Source of the DNA: Desulfonatronum sp.
GTDB taxonomy: Bacteria; Desulfobacterota; Desulfovibrionia; Desulfovibrionales; Desulfonatronaceae
NCBI GenBank assembly: GCA_011049455.1
Contig: DSBL01000119.1
Location: 1 to 64,000 of the forward strand
Length of the DNA stretch: 64,000 nucleotides
Direction of reading: 5' to 3'
Under the pieces are notes generated by a model. It searched no databases, was not told the origin of the DNA, and saw only the letters and a program-made list of their open reading frames with translations. Shown one piece after another: positions 1 to 9,196 of this stretch (the stretch's first letter is position 1; every line of letters starts with the position of its first letter). The translations under genes were made by a program, and so were the position numbers.

Positions 1-22
1 AAAATTTGAATAAGGTTTTCAT
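1..22 (-). CDS. 5' start of a CDS running off the left edge (MKTLFKF...)
   Basis: ATG at 22..20 on minus preceded by GGAGG at good spacing; too short to identify. Confidence 0.4.
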
Positions 23-108
23 GGCTGGCCCTCCTTTGTTTGCAGCATAGACTGCGTTGAACACTTGAGCATGACATTACTCATAGCTCGTCAGGTGGGC
101 CAGCCTTC

Positions 109-699
109 TCATCCTACCTTGGGCGGCGAAATCCTCAGCACACGGACCACGGCCTTGGTGGAGGCGGTCAACACGAACACCGCGGGCATGGCCAGGCGCA
201 TCAACAGATACATCACGGGGGCCGTGAAGCCGGACATCTTTTCCGGATAACTCACGGCCAGCTTCTTGGGAACAAGCTCGCCCACGATCAGGGTCAGGTA
301 GGTGATGGGCACGACCACCAGCACCAGCCCCAGAGGCCCGTTGTAGGGTTCCAAGCTGGGAAACCCGGCCAGGAAGTTCTGGACCCTGGCGGCAATGGTC
401 GCACCGCTCACGGCCCCGGTCAAAATGGCCACCATGGTGATCCCGATCTGGGCCGTGGAAAGAAACTTGTCCATCTTGTTTTTCAGCAGCAACGCTACGC
501 GGGCCCTGCGACTGCCTTCGTTTCCCAACGTCTTGAGCCGCGCCTTGCGCGCAGCCACCAGGGCCATCTCGGACATGGCGAAAAAGCCGTTGATTAGAAT
601 CAGGACAAGAATGAACACGGCTTCGAGAGAAGCGTAGGACACGAAACCCTCCCTGTTCAAACTGGATATACGCCGTTCAGATGTGGTGTTCAAAAGCAA
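109..699 (-). CDS. CNNM (DUF21)-domain membrane protein, short form without CBS/CorC domains
   Basis: 196 aa; multi-TM with 'NGFFAMSEMALVAARKARL' and 'ITYLTLIVGELVPKKLAVSYPEK' motifs of hemolysin-C/CNNM proteins; stop right after the CNNM core. Confidence 0.8.
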   Translation of the reverse strand: MLLNTTSERRISSLNREGFVSYASLEAVFILVLILINGFFAMSEMALVAARKARLKTLGNEGSRRARVALLLKNKMDKFLSTAQIGITMVAILTGAVSGATIAARVQNFLAGFPSLEPYNGPLGLVLVVVPITYLTLIVGELVPKKLAVSYPEKMSGFTAPVMYLLMRLAMPAVFVLTASTKAVVRVLRISPPKVG

Positions 700-790
700 A
701 CAGCAGAGTGGCGGCTTATTGCCGGTCCACCCTGCTGTCTGCTGGATTCAGCTGGTTTTGAAGCGTCTTGCGTTTGTCACACATTTACCG

Positions 791-958
791 TCATTCGTCC
801 GCCGATTCCCCGGAGCCGACGCTCATCCAGACATTTTCCTTGAAAACCGCCATGTTCATCGGTTCTTCGCACCAGGTCAGCTCGTCGCTGTCGGCCTCCT
901 TCACCTCCACGACATTGCCGTATAATTCACACTTGTAGCTTTCTCCGACGCTGGGCAT
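791..958 (-). CDS. small desulforedoxin-like protein (degenerate Cys ligands)
   Basis: 55 aa translated by hand: MPSVGESYKCELYGNVVEVKEADSDELTWCEEPMNMAVFKENVWMSVGSGESADE; resembles Dx fold YKCELCGxVVxV...CCxxxM. Confidence 0.55.
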   Translation of the reverse strand: MPSVGESYKCELYGNVVEVKEADSDELTWCEEPMNMAVFKENVWMSVGSGESADE

Positions 959-1032
959 GAATGCCTCTCTCCGGTTCGTGATGGGGCTGTTAGTTCTTGA
1001 AGATGCATCTCCGATTGGAAATTGGGGCGGGC

Positions 1033-1539
1033 CTACTCAACCTGGATGGTGGACACGACCTCGCGAACCCCTTCGGTGCCCAAGGCCAGGGCCATGGCAC
1101 TGCCGATGAGTTCAAGGGAAGCAGCCGTTCCTGACAGGGTGACCAAGCCTGCTGTGGTGGACACGGAGATGTTCAAAGCCGAGAGTTCAGGGTCAGCCAC
1201 AAGCTTGGCCTTGATTTCCGCCGTGGTCTGCGCATCTCTGGCTACATCGGCTGCATCCTCGCCAATGTCGCGTGCTTTGCGGCGAACTATCCGGCCTTGC
1301 TCGGCAAGCTCTTTCTGGATGTCTTCGGGTCGCAAATCCAAAGCGTCCAACCGGACGGCGATTTCCTGTTTCGCTTGCTCGCTCAGGTCTTGGACCGATT
1401 CAAAGGCCTGCTCAACTTGGCCGGCCACGCGTTCCTCAGCCTGCTGAACATCTCCGGTCGTCTGGTCCCTACTCAAATACCAAAGTCCGCCTACGCCGAT
1501 GATGATCCCCAAAAGCAATCCTATGAATAATGTTTTCAT
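1033..1539 (-). CDS. BON-domain protein with N-terminal membrane anchor
   Basis: 168 aa; N-terminal TM; C-terminal BON-like 'TTAEIKAKLVADPELSALNISVSTTAGLVTLSGTA'. Confidence 0.8.
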   Translation of the reverse strand: MKTLFIGLLLGIIIGVGGLWYLSRDQTTGDVQQAEERVAGQVEQAFESVQDLSEQAKQEIAVRLDALDLRPEDIQKELAEQGRIVRRKARDIGEDAADVARDAQTTAEIKAKLVADPELSALNISVSTTAGLVTLSGTAASLELIGSAMALALGTEGVREVVSTIQVE

Positions 1540-1559
1540 TTCAGACCCCCTTGTGTTTT

Positions 1560-1898
1560 TCAGGTTTTGTCATTGGCATGACGGTCTTTCCGTCCTTCCT
1601 GATACCCATTTTCAAATGCCGCTTTCGCTTTGGAAAAGCTTGCTTTCCAAACACCCCACGACTCTTCCGCGCCTTGCTTGAGCTCTTCCCAAGCGGATTC
1701 TCCCGTGTTTTGCAGATCCGCGATTTTGTCATCCAATTCCCGGCGCTTCGCCCGCAGTTCTTCAACTTGTTGTTGGTATTTGATTTTCATATTCGCCTCG
1801 GCCTGCTCCGCCTTGGCCGTCAGTTTATCGATTTCGGCGTTCCACTCATCAATTTTTGCTTTCAGCTTTTGGACATAGGCGTCTTTTTTCTCGGACAT
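1560..1898 (-). CDS. coiled-coil stress-response-type protein (sll1863-like)
   Basis: 112 aa, 'YVQKLKAKIDEWNAEIDKLTAKAEQAEANMKIKYQQQVEELRAKR' coiled coil. Confidence 0.65.
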   Translation of the reverse strand: MSEKKDAYVQKLKAKIDEWNAEIDKLTAKAEQAEANMKIKYQQQVEELRAKRRELDDKIADLQNTGESAWEELKQGAEESWGVWKASFSKAKAAFENGYQEGRKDRHANDKT

Positions 1899-1940
1899 GA
1901 CTCTCTTCTCCTTTACGGATAAACAAGCAGGTGGAACCGA

Positions 1941-2138
1941 TCAGCGTATGGATGTCCTACCGGAGCGCGGGCCGGCAAAAAACCAGATGATCAGACCGAT
2001 CAGGGGAAGGATGAGGATCAGCACGGTCCAGAACACTTTTGACCCGGTGGGCGTATTGCTTTGAAAGATTTGGATGATCGCCCAGACACAGGCGATAAGC
2101 AGGATCAGGCCGAGAATGCCGCTGACTTCGATTCCCAT
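1941..2138 (-). CDS. PLDc_N-type small membrane protein
   Basis: MGIEVSG...IIQIFQSNTPTGSKVFWTVLILILPLIGLIIWFFAGPR; AAGGAG RBS upstream of ATG at 2138. Confidence 0.75.
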   Translation of the reverse strand: MGIEVSGILGLILLIACVWAIIQIFQSNTPTGSKVFWTVLILILPLIGLIIWFFAGPRSGRTSIR

Positions 2139-2308
2139 GTTCATCTCCTTGGAAAAATATGTTTCGTTGTTTGAAATAGATGGAACAATACCAAAGTATC
2201 CTCGTCCGGACAAGGAAGGGGTGTGATCGCCAAGGCGAATCTGTTTTCAGGATTGGCTCAATCTGCGTTTGATCTGACCAAGACAGAGTGAACCAGCCTT
2301 ATATGTTT

Positions 2309-3127
2309 TCAATGGTTCGCAGAGGACAAATATTTCGCGGCATATTGGCTTTCACATCTTTCTGTTCGCATTTTTTTAAGATATAATAAAGATTTGGTCG
2401 AGATCGCGGCCACAACAGGATAATGATCCGAGGCGAATCGGGCCAACCTGCTTTTATGGGCGTGTACTGTAACCCCATGACGACCAGGGCTGATCATAAT
2501 GCGATCCAGGGCGAGCAACGGGAAGAACGTTGGGAAGCTGGGCGGGGCGGACAGACGGCTGAAAAAAGCCGCGATTTTTCTGAATGGGAAACGCAACGGC
2601 AGCCATTCGTTGAAATCTCCCATGAGAATGGTCATATTTCGCGTGGCGATGCTTTGCAAAATAGTCACGAGTTTTTGATGCTGCACTCGCCGTTCCGCCG
2701 CCCGCAAGCCCAGGTGCGTGTTCAGTACCCGGATCAGCCCAAAGGGCGTTAGAAGATCAACATCAAGAACGCCGCGCGGTTCACGCCGGTCACTACTGAT
2801 GTCGTGCCGGCGAACATCGTGTGCCGGCAGATTGGTCAGGATCACATTGCCGTAGGAAGCCTCTTCGCGCATCAGGGTTTTGCCGAGAATCAGCTCCATG
2901 CCCAATTCCCGGGCCAGGGTCGTCTCGGTTATTTTGTGTTTGATTCGTTTCGGGAAATTGACCTCCTGTAGCCCGATGACGTTTGCCCGCAATTCCTGGA
3001 GCACGGAAAGCCCCCGGCAAGGGTCGTAGGTTTTGTCCGTGCCCACCCATTGATGCACGTTGTAAGTGGCTACGGTCAGGTCAGGCAAAGACATGCTCGG
3101 TCTCAGGTGAGTCGGCGTTTGAGCCAT
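2309..3127 (-). CDS. endonuclease/exonuclease/phosphatase family protein
   Basis: TYNVHQW...VIGLQEV...NTHLGL...MGDFNEW...SDHYPVVA motifs. Confidence 0.88.
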   Translation of the reverse strand: MAQTPTHLRPSMSLPDLTVATYNVHQWVGTDKTYDPCRGLSVLQELRANVIGLQEVNFPKRIKHKITETTLARELGMELILGKTLMREEASYGNVILTNLPAHDVRRHDISSDRREPRGVLDVDLLTPFGLIRVLNTHLGLRAAERRVQHQKLVTILQSIATRNMTILMGDFNEWLPLRFPFRKIAAFFSRLSAPPSFPTFFPLLALDRIMISPGRHGVTVHAHKSRLARFASDHYPVVAAISTKSLLYLKKMRTERCESQYAAKYLSSANH

Positions 3128-5247
3128 CTAGTGGCCAGGGTCAGAAAGACCACGGCGCCGACCATGGCCAGGATATTGACCAGATCCGGGTGGTTCAAGA
3201 AAGCCAGCAGCCGATCGGTGAAAAACGTCACGGCCAGAATGCCGGGCGCCATGCCCAGCAGGGTGCCCAGGACGTAGTCGAAAAAGCGGATGTGCGAGGC
3301 CCCGGCCACCAGGTTGACGATGGTGAACGGCGCAATGGGCAGGGTGCGGATTACGGCCACGCTGACCAGTCCGTGCCGTGCCAGATGCTTGCTGACCCGG
3401 TTCAGCCTGTTGCCGGCTATGCGCTGGATGCGCTTGCGGCCGAGTCTCATGCCTGCGCCGTATCCTGCCGCGGCGCCGATCTGCGATCCCGCGAAAGCCG
3501 TGAGCAGGGCGGGCAAGGGTTCCAGTAGGATAGCCGTCGCCCCGATGAGCACAGTCACGGGAAACATGGACAGGCCGCCGATGAGAAAGGCCAGCAGCAG
3601 CAATGGATACACGCCCCAGCCGGAAGCCGCACCCCGCATCAATCCGGCCAGAGCCTCGCGATTCAAGAAATCAGAGAGAGGCGTGAAGCGCCAGGCGGCG
3701 GCTAAGCCGGCAATGGCCACGGCCCCCAGGACCAGCCGCAGCCAGTTGGCGCGCAGCCACCCGTCCTGGGGCGATTGGTCGTCCGGGACAAAGACGTCCA
3801 TCAGCCGGTCCATTTCCAGGGGCCGTTCCGGGTCGAGGATTTCCGATTCGCTGACCAGCTCCGGAAACTGCTCCTCCTGCGCTTCCAACGGCCCAAGTCC
3901 ACGGGGGATTTTTTTCTGATCGGCCAAGGCGGACAATTCGTCCAGCGCACGGACAACGGAACCCGTTTTGGCCGTCAATGCGTCCACGCGGTCCGGCGAA
4001 ACGCCGCAATGTTCAGCCAGCAGCTCGTTGCGCAGCCGCCGCACGCCTGCCTCCTGGCGCGTGGTGTGCGCCTCGATGGCCAGATCGCATTCCGTGTCCA
4101 GGCCCAGGGACCGGTTGCATAGATTGGATGAGCCGACGCGCAGCAGCCTGTCGTCCACGACCATCAGCTTGGCGTGGACCATGACGCCCTGTTTCGGTTG
4201 ATCTCCGACCCAGGGATGGCGCAGCCGCAACCGGCCGTGCTTGTCCGCCGCGATCAGCCGGTTGAGGATTCTGCCGCGCTTGGCCTCCATGACCTTGTTG
4301 CCCAGCCAGCCCTGGATCGTCTTGGGCAGAATGATCACCACTTCCGGTCCCTGCTCTTCCTGCAAGCGTTCTTCCAAGACCCGGCAGAGGACCGGCGAGG
4401 TGAAGTACTGGTTCTCAATGAAGATGCAGCGCCGGGCCGCCTGGAAGACGTCCAGGAAAAGGGCTTCGACCTCCCTGATCTCCTGCCGCGACTTGTACTC
4501 CGGTTCGGTGCGCGCAATGGCCACGTCCACGCCTTCAAACCACGGCTGGATGGGTTCGGGCCAGATATCTGAACCGGCATTGGTTTGCACGGCGACCTTT
4601 TCCCGGGTGGCGCGTTCCCAGCGGGTTGCGCAGAGTTCGGCCAAAGCTGTCGCGGCCTGGCCGTCCACGAGCATCATGGCGTCATGGAACGGAGCGTAGC
4701 GGTCCCCGGCAGGCGTGGTCCGCCGCGGATCATCCGGCACGTGTTCGGAGGTATCCCAGCGGTAGTGGGTCAGGTCGATTCCGCCGCAAAAGGCTGTCTG
4801 CCCGTCGATCACGACAATCTTCTGGTGATGCGACGCGCCAAGGGGATGCTCGTCGTCCAGGTGGAAATGAATCCTGGGATGCGGAGCCCATCCCAGGTTG
4901 AAGAGCAGGCGCGGCTCGCGTTCCAGACCGAGAAGCATGGAAAAATTCCAGATCAGAATGCGGATGTCCAGATCAGGAGTATTTCGCGCCATATGGTCCA
5001 GCAAGGGCCCCAGCCTGGTGGGCAGGCCCTTGGCCCGGGCCCGGTCAGCCGCATCGCCGCGCAGCAGTTCAACCTTGCTGTGGATATCCCAGCCGAGGAT
5101 GAACACCTGCTTGCGCGCCTTGAGCACGGTTTGATGAAACGCCGCAAAATACGCCTCGCCGTTGAGCAGCACGGCCGCGCGGTCGGCGTGGACGGTCTGC
5201 TGACAGTTCCGTTTGGGCTGAAGGATTGGAAAAGACGTTTTTGGCAT
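3103..5247 (-). CDS. phospholipase D-like (cardiolipin-synthase type) protein fused to a C-terminal VTT/DedA-like membrane domain
   Basis: 714 aa; two HKD motifs (HHQKIVVID, HAKLMVVDD) plus C-terminal VTT segment (GAAAGYGAGMRLGRKRI...RTLPIAPFTIVNLVAG). Confidence 0.9.
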   Translation of the reverse strand: MPKTSFPILQPKRNCQQTVHADRAAVLLNGEAYFAAFHQTVLKARKQVFILGWDIHSKVELLRGDAADRARAKGLPTRLGPLLDHMARNTPDLDIRILIWNFSMLLGLEREPRLLFNLGWAPHPRIHFHLDDEHPLGASHHQKIVVIDGQTAFCGGIDLTHYRWDTSEHVPDDPRRTTPAGDRYAPFHDAMMLVDGQAATALAELCATRWERATREKVAVQTNAGSDIWPEPIQPWFEGVDVAIARTEPEYKSRQEIREVEALFLDVFQAARRCIFIENQYFTSPVLCRVLEERLQEEQGPEVVIILPKTIQGWLGNKVMEAKRGRILNRLIAADKHGRLRLRHPWVGDQPKQGVMVHAKLMVVDDRLLRVGSSNLCNRSLGLDTECDLAIEAHTTRQEAGVRRLRNELLAEHCGVSPDRVDALTAKTGSVVRALDELSALADQKKIPRGLGPLEAQEEQFPELVSESEILDPERPLEMDRLMDVFVPDDQSPQDGWLRANWLRLVLGAVAIAGLAAAWRFTPLSDFLNREALAGLMRGAASGWGVYPLLLLAFLIGGLSMFPVTVLIGATAILLEPLPALLTAFAGSQIGAAAGYGAGMRLGRKRIQRIAGNRLNRVSKHLARHGLVSVAVIRTLPIAPFTIVNLVAGASHIRFFDYVLGTLLGMAPGILAVTFFTDRLLAFLNHPDLVNILAMVGAVVFLTLATRWLKRRLT

Positions 5248-5310
5248 ATATTCAACTCTTCATTCAATCGTGTTCCATGAGGGCTGGCGTTGCTCAGAGT
5301 CTGTTCCAAT

Positions 5311-6348
5311 TTAGCGGACTGCATCAGAGCCGCAAACCGTCTTGGTCCGGACGATGCCCCGCAACAGCCGTCCCAAAATGTCCGAGCCGGTGATCACGTG
5401 TTTTTCCTCCCCCCAATAGAGGATGATGTCGTTGTCGATAACGTCGTCGTCCATGCGTTCGGCGCAGACTTTCAACCGTGGGATGACGGCTCCCAGGCTG
5501 GTCATGTCGTCACGAACAACGATGGGCCGGTGACAGTGAACCAGCGGGTTGAATGTATCAGGGTGAAAGAAGGCATCCCGTAAGAAAGCGTTTGCATCCA
5601 GGGCCAACCGCGGCTCACCTTCATGGTCCACGAGGATGACCCAGGGTTTGCCGGAATTCTGGATAAGCTTCAGGAACGGATCCGTGCTGCTCGGCTTGAT
5701 GGACGGGAATTGCGGCTTGTCGTCAACAAACTTCAAAGTCAGAATGCTTTGCGGATCAACGGCTTCGCCTTCCGCAGCCACGGGCAAATCGTCCAGGGCC
5801 AGAAAGTTCAGGCTGCCCTTGCCCTCGACATTGTCGATTTCCGAAGTCGATGACTGCATGTGCATCTTGATCAACTGCCGCAGGTCCTGTTCCCGGAAAT
5901 ACCCGATGCCCTCCGGCCCCAGCCATTTGTCCAGGATCAAGGCCGTGGGCTTGGCCACTGGATAGAGCGCGAACTGGTACATCCTGAGTACGGGTGCCAG
6001 CAGGGCCCCCATTTTCAGGGCGTTTCTGGAAAAATAGGCCTGAGGCATGATCTCGCCGCAGATGGTGATCAGCACCGTGGAGAACACAAACGCCAGCACC
6101 CCGGTGAGCACGGAATCCGAAAGCAGGGCCAGCAGCACGTTGACCCCCACGTTGGCCCAGAGGATCGTGACCAGAAGAAAGTTGGCGTCTTTGCGCAGGG
6201 CCAGGACGCGGCGGGCGTGTGCGTTGTTTTTGCCGGCCTCCAGTTCAAGGTGCAGCTTGCTCACGGAGAAATAGGCCAAGTTCAGTCCGGAAAGCGTAGC
6301 CGACTGGCTCAGGCAGAGCAGGATGCCGATCCAACTCATGGTCGCCAT
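5311..6348 (-). CDS. CNNM (DUF21)-domain protein with CBS-like C-terminus
   Basis: MATMSWIGILLCLSQSATLSGLNLAYFSVSKLHLELEAGKNNAHARRVLALRKDANFLLVTILWANV... Confidence 0.85.
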   Translation of the reverse strand: MATMSWIGILLCLSQSATLSGLNLAYFSVSKLHLELEAGKNNAHARRVLALRKDANFLLVTILWANVGVNVLLALLSDSVLTGVLAFVFSTVLITICGEIMPQAYFSRNALKMGALLAPVLRMYQFALYPVAKPTALILDKWLGPEGIGYFREQDLRQLIKMHMQSSTSEIDNVEGKGSLNFLALDDLPVAAEGEAVDPQSILTLKFVDDKPQFPSIKPSSTDPFLKLIQNSGKPWVILVDHEGEPRLALDANAFLRDAFFHPDTFNPLVHCHRPIVVRDDMTSLGAVIPRLKVCAERMDDDVIDNDIILYWGEEKHVITGSDILGRLLRGIVRTKTVCGSDAVR

Positions 6349-6929
6349 GGGAGATCCTTTGAAGAAGGTATGGATGTATGGACACTGACGACTTCCCGCA
6401 AAAAAACCGGCCAATGCGAGATATCTTTCTGGGAAAGCTTCATAAACTCCCATCACAGCTGGGATGGTCGGGCAGAATCAACCATCAGCCGTCATCCGGG
6501 CCGGCGCGAACGAATGTATCAGCACCAACTGCATCGACTCCGTCCGCGAGGGCATTGCAAATGGTTTTTGACGCCCCAGGAATTTGCCCAGGCCTTTCAG
6601 CCAGATGTGTCCTGGGACCGATTATCAGGTCGAGGCGGCCGGTTTGGAGGCTTCATGCCGTCGGGACATGCTCCGGGCCTATGCCCTTCTGTACGAGCGG
6701 CTTTCCAAGGCGGCGCCGAAAGATCAGGCTGTGGACCGGAAGGCGATGGCCTGACCGCCATTTTCACGATGGACAACCATTGCCTGAAGGCGACCTATTC
6801 CGGAAACCAATGTTCCATTGTCCTGCACATTATGGTCATGGAAATTGACATAATGCTTCAACTGGCGCAATGGATTTTTCTCAAATCGCGTCTTTCTTTT
6901 ATTACCTGCAAGCCGTGCGGAGGGTTTGA

Positions 6930-8825
6930 ATGTCGCATGACCAAATGATGATCATTGCCATACTCGCGGCCACCATGGGCATGTTCATCTGGGGGAAGTG
7001 GCGCCATGACATGGTCGCGGCGGGTGCTTTGCTGGCTTGCGTATTTACCGGACTGGTGCCCGGCGCCGAGGCCTTTGCGGGGTTCGGCCATCCTGCGGTG
7101 ATCACCGTGGCCTGCGTCCTTGTTCTCAGTTACGGCCTGCAAAGCACCGGGGCCGTCGATGAGTTGGCCCGGAGGGTTTTGCCGGCTTCTGCGGGCAAGA
7201 CGGTGAGCATTGCCGCGCTGACCGGATTGGGGGCCCTGCTTTCCGGATTCATGAACAATGTGGGCGCCATGGCGCTGCTGATGCCCGTTGCCGTGCAGGT
7301 TGCCGCCAAGCAGGGGTTGAGCCCCGGCAAGGTTCTCATGCCGCTGTCTTTTGGGTCGATTCTCGGTGGAACCATGACTCTGATCGGAACCCCGCCCAAC
7401 CTGATCGTTTCCGGGTTCCGAGATGAAACCGGGCTGGGCGGCTATCGCATGTTCGACTTCGCGCCCGTCGGCTCCAGCGTGACACTGCTGGGAGTGGCAT
7501 TCATCGTTCTCATCGGCTGGCGGCTGGTCCCGAACCGCAAGCAATCGGACATGGATGATTTCGGCACGGCCGCTTATACTACCGAAGTGCGAATCACCAA
7601 GGAAAGCAAGGCTATCGGGAAGCCGCTTCGGGAAGTGGAACGGATGCTGGATGAAGCCGACGCCCTGATCGTGGGCATGGTCCGTAGCGGTTTCCGGCTT
7701 TCCGCACCCTATCCCGGACGGATACTGCAGGATGGAGACATCCTGATGATCCAGGCTGTGCCGAAATCCTTGTCCACGGTTCTGACCGGAATCGGGTTGA
7801 AACTTGAGGAAAATGTCCCGCCTAAACCCAAGAATGACGGCAAGGACAACGATCGCGACAAAAAGCCCAAGGAAGAAAAGCGGGGAGATCCAAAAACATC
7901 CAAGGAACAGAACCTGGACAAAAGCAAAGAGAAAGCAAATGCCAAGGAAGATCAGGCTCCCAGCTCCAGCGAGATCATCGTCCAGGAACTCGTGGTCATG
8001 CCCAGCGCCATCCTGATTGGACGATCGGCCCGGGATCTGGAATTGCGGACACGGTTCAACATCAACCTGTTGGCCATTTCCCGTAGAGGGCACCGGAGCA
8101 TCAAGCGGCTGCGCTCCACGTCCTTCCTGGCCGGCGACGTGCTGCTGATGCAGGGTGCACCGGAAGTGCTGTCCGGTTTTGCCGCGGAGTTCGGATGCGT
8201 GCCCCTGGCTGAACGAAATATCCGCGTGCCCGGCAAAGGACAGGCGCTGAAAGCCACCCTGGTCATGGCTGCCGCGGTGGCTGTCGCGGCTATGGGACTG
8301 GCCCCCGTGGCCATTGCCTTTGCCGCCGGAGTGCTGGCCTTGATGGCGCTGCGGGTTGTTTCACTTCGATCGGTTTATCAGGCCGTGGATTGGCCCGTGA
8401 TCATTCTGCTGGGAGCCATGCTGCCTGTGGCCGGGGCCATGGCTTCCACCGGAGCGGCGAACCTGATCGCCCGCTTCCTGCTGGACAGTGTGGCCCAGGG
8501 CCATGCCGTGTTCGGCCTGGCTGTCATTCTCGTGGCGACCATGCTCATGACCGACTTCATGAACAACGCCGCCACAGCCGCGGTGATGTGCCCCATTGCG
8601 CTGAGCACGGCATCGCAGCTGGGCGTCAATTCGGATCCGTTCTTCATGGCTGTGGCCATCGGCGCCTCCTGCGCTTTCCTGACGCCAATAGGCCATCAGA
8701 ACAATACCTTGATCCTCGGTCCGGGCGGGTTTCATTTCGGAGTCTATTGGCGGATGGGCTTGCCCACGGATCTGCTGGTGGTTGCGACCGGCCTGCCCAT
8801 GTTGCTTTGGGTCTGGCCATTATAG
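6930..8825 (+). CDS. SLC13/ArsB-type permease with two TrkA_C-like domains
   Basis: 631 aa; 'SGFMNNVGAMALLMPV', 'SFGSILGGTMTLIGTPPNLIVSGFR', 'MTDFMNNAATAAVMCPIAL'; soluble central region with K/E-rich linker. Confidence 0.88.
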   Translation: MSHDQMMIIAILAATMGMFIWGKWRHDMVAAGALLACVFTGLVPGAEAFAGFGHPAVITVACVLVLSYGLQSTGAVDELARRVLPASAGKTVSIAALTGLGALLSGFMNNVGAMALLMPVAVQVAAKQGLSPGKVLMPLSFGSILGGTMTLIGTPPNLIVSGFRDETGLGGYRMFDFAPVGSSVTLLGVAFIVLIGWRLVPNRKQSDMDDFGTAAYTTEVRITKESKAIGKPLREVERMLDEADALIVGMVRSGFRLSAPYPGRILQDGDILMIQAVPKSLSTVLTGIGLKLEENVPPKPKNDGKDNDRDKKPKEEKRGDPKTSKEQNLDKSKEKANAKEDQAPSSSEIIVQELVVMPSAILIGRSARDLELRTRFNINLLAISRRGHRSIKRLRSTSFLAGDVLLMQGAPEVLSGFAAEFGCVPLAERNIRVPGKGQALKATLVMAAAVAVAAMGLAPVAIAFAAGVLALMALRVVSLRSVYQAVDWPVIILLGAMLPVAGAMASTGAANLIARFLLDSVAQGHAVFGLAVILVATMLMTDFMNNAATAAVMCPIALSTASQLGVNSDPFFMAVAIGASCAFLTPIGHQNNTLILGPGGFHFGVYWRMGLPTDLLVVATGLPMLLWVWPL

Positions 8826-8873
8826 TACTTTTTTTGAGGTGATGGATTTAATTGACGCAGGTCCAATGGACAA

Positions 8874-8902
8874 TTGACGGGACGGTTTCGATGCGATAAC
8901 AT
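8874..8902 (+). promoter_or_regulatory. sigma70-like promoter of the RHH/PIN operon
   Basis: TTGACG (8874-8879), 17-nt spacer, TAACAT (8897-8902). Confidence 0.5.
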
Positions 8903-8903
8903 C

Positions 8904-8921
8904 ATATCATCAAGATGATAT
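8904..8921. promoter_or_regulatory. probable operator for the RHH antitoxin
   Basis: inverted repeat ATATCATC-AA-GATGATAT abutting the -10 element and 26 bp before the antitoxin ATG. Confidence 0.55.
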
Positions 8922-8947
8922 CTCATCATGCAAAGCAAGGGGGATTC

Positions 8948-9196
8948 ATGCGCACCACCCTGGATATTGAAGAGGATGTGCTGGCCGCGATCAAGGAGTT
9001 GGCCCGCGTGCAAAATGAATCAGCGGGCCGTGTGCTTTCCCGTCTGGCGCGGGAGGCCCTGGCAGGAAGTCAAAACCTGAAGTCGCTTGAATCCGAAAAA
9101 AAGGTTTCAGTCGCCGGCTTTCGTCCATTTGCAGCACGTGGGTTTGTGGTCGGCAACGACCAGGTCAATGCCCTGCGGGATCGAGAAGGGGTTTGA
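8948..9196 (+). CDS. ribbon-helix-helix antitoxin (VapB-like)
   Basis: 82 aa; MRTTLDIEEDVLAAIKELARVQNESAGRVLSRLAREAL; ATGA overlap with downstream PIN gene. Confidence 0.82.
   Translation: MRTTLDIEEDVLAAIKELARVQNESAGRVLSRLAREALAGSQNLKSLESEKKVSVAGFRPFAARGFVVGNDQVNALRDREGV

Noticed and set aside
6605-6754. 49-aa ORF (…YQVEAAGLEASCRRDMLRAYALLYERLSK…) upstream of the SLC13 gene, considered a small protein or gene remnant
   Set aside because: No RBS, no recognised family; coding status cannot be supported without homologues.
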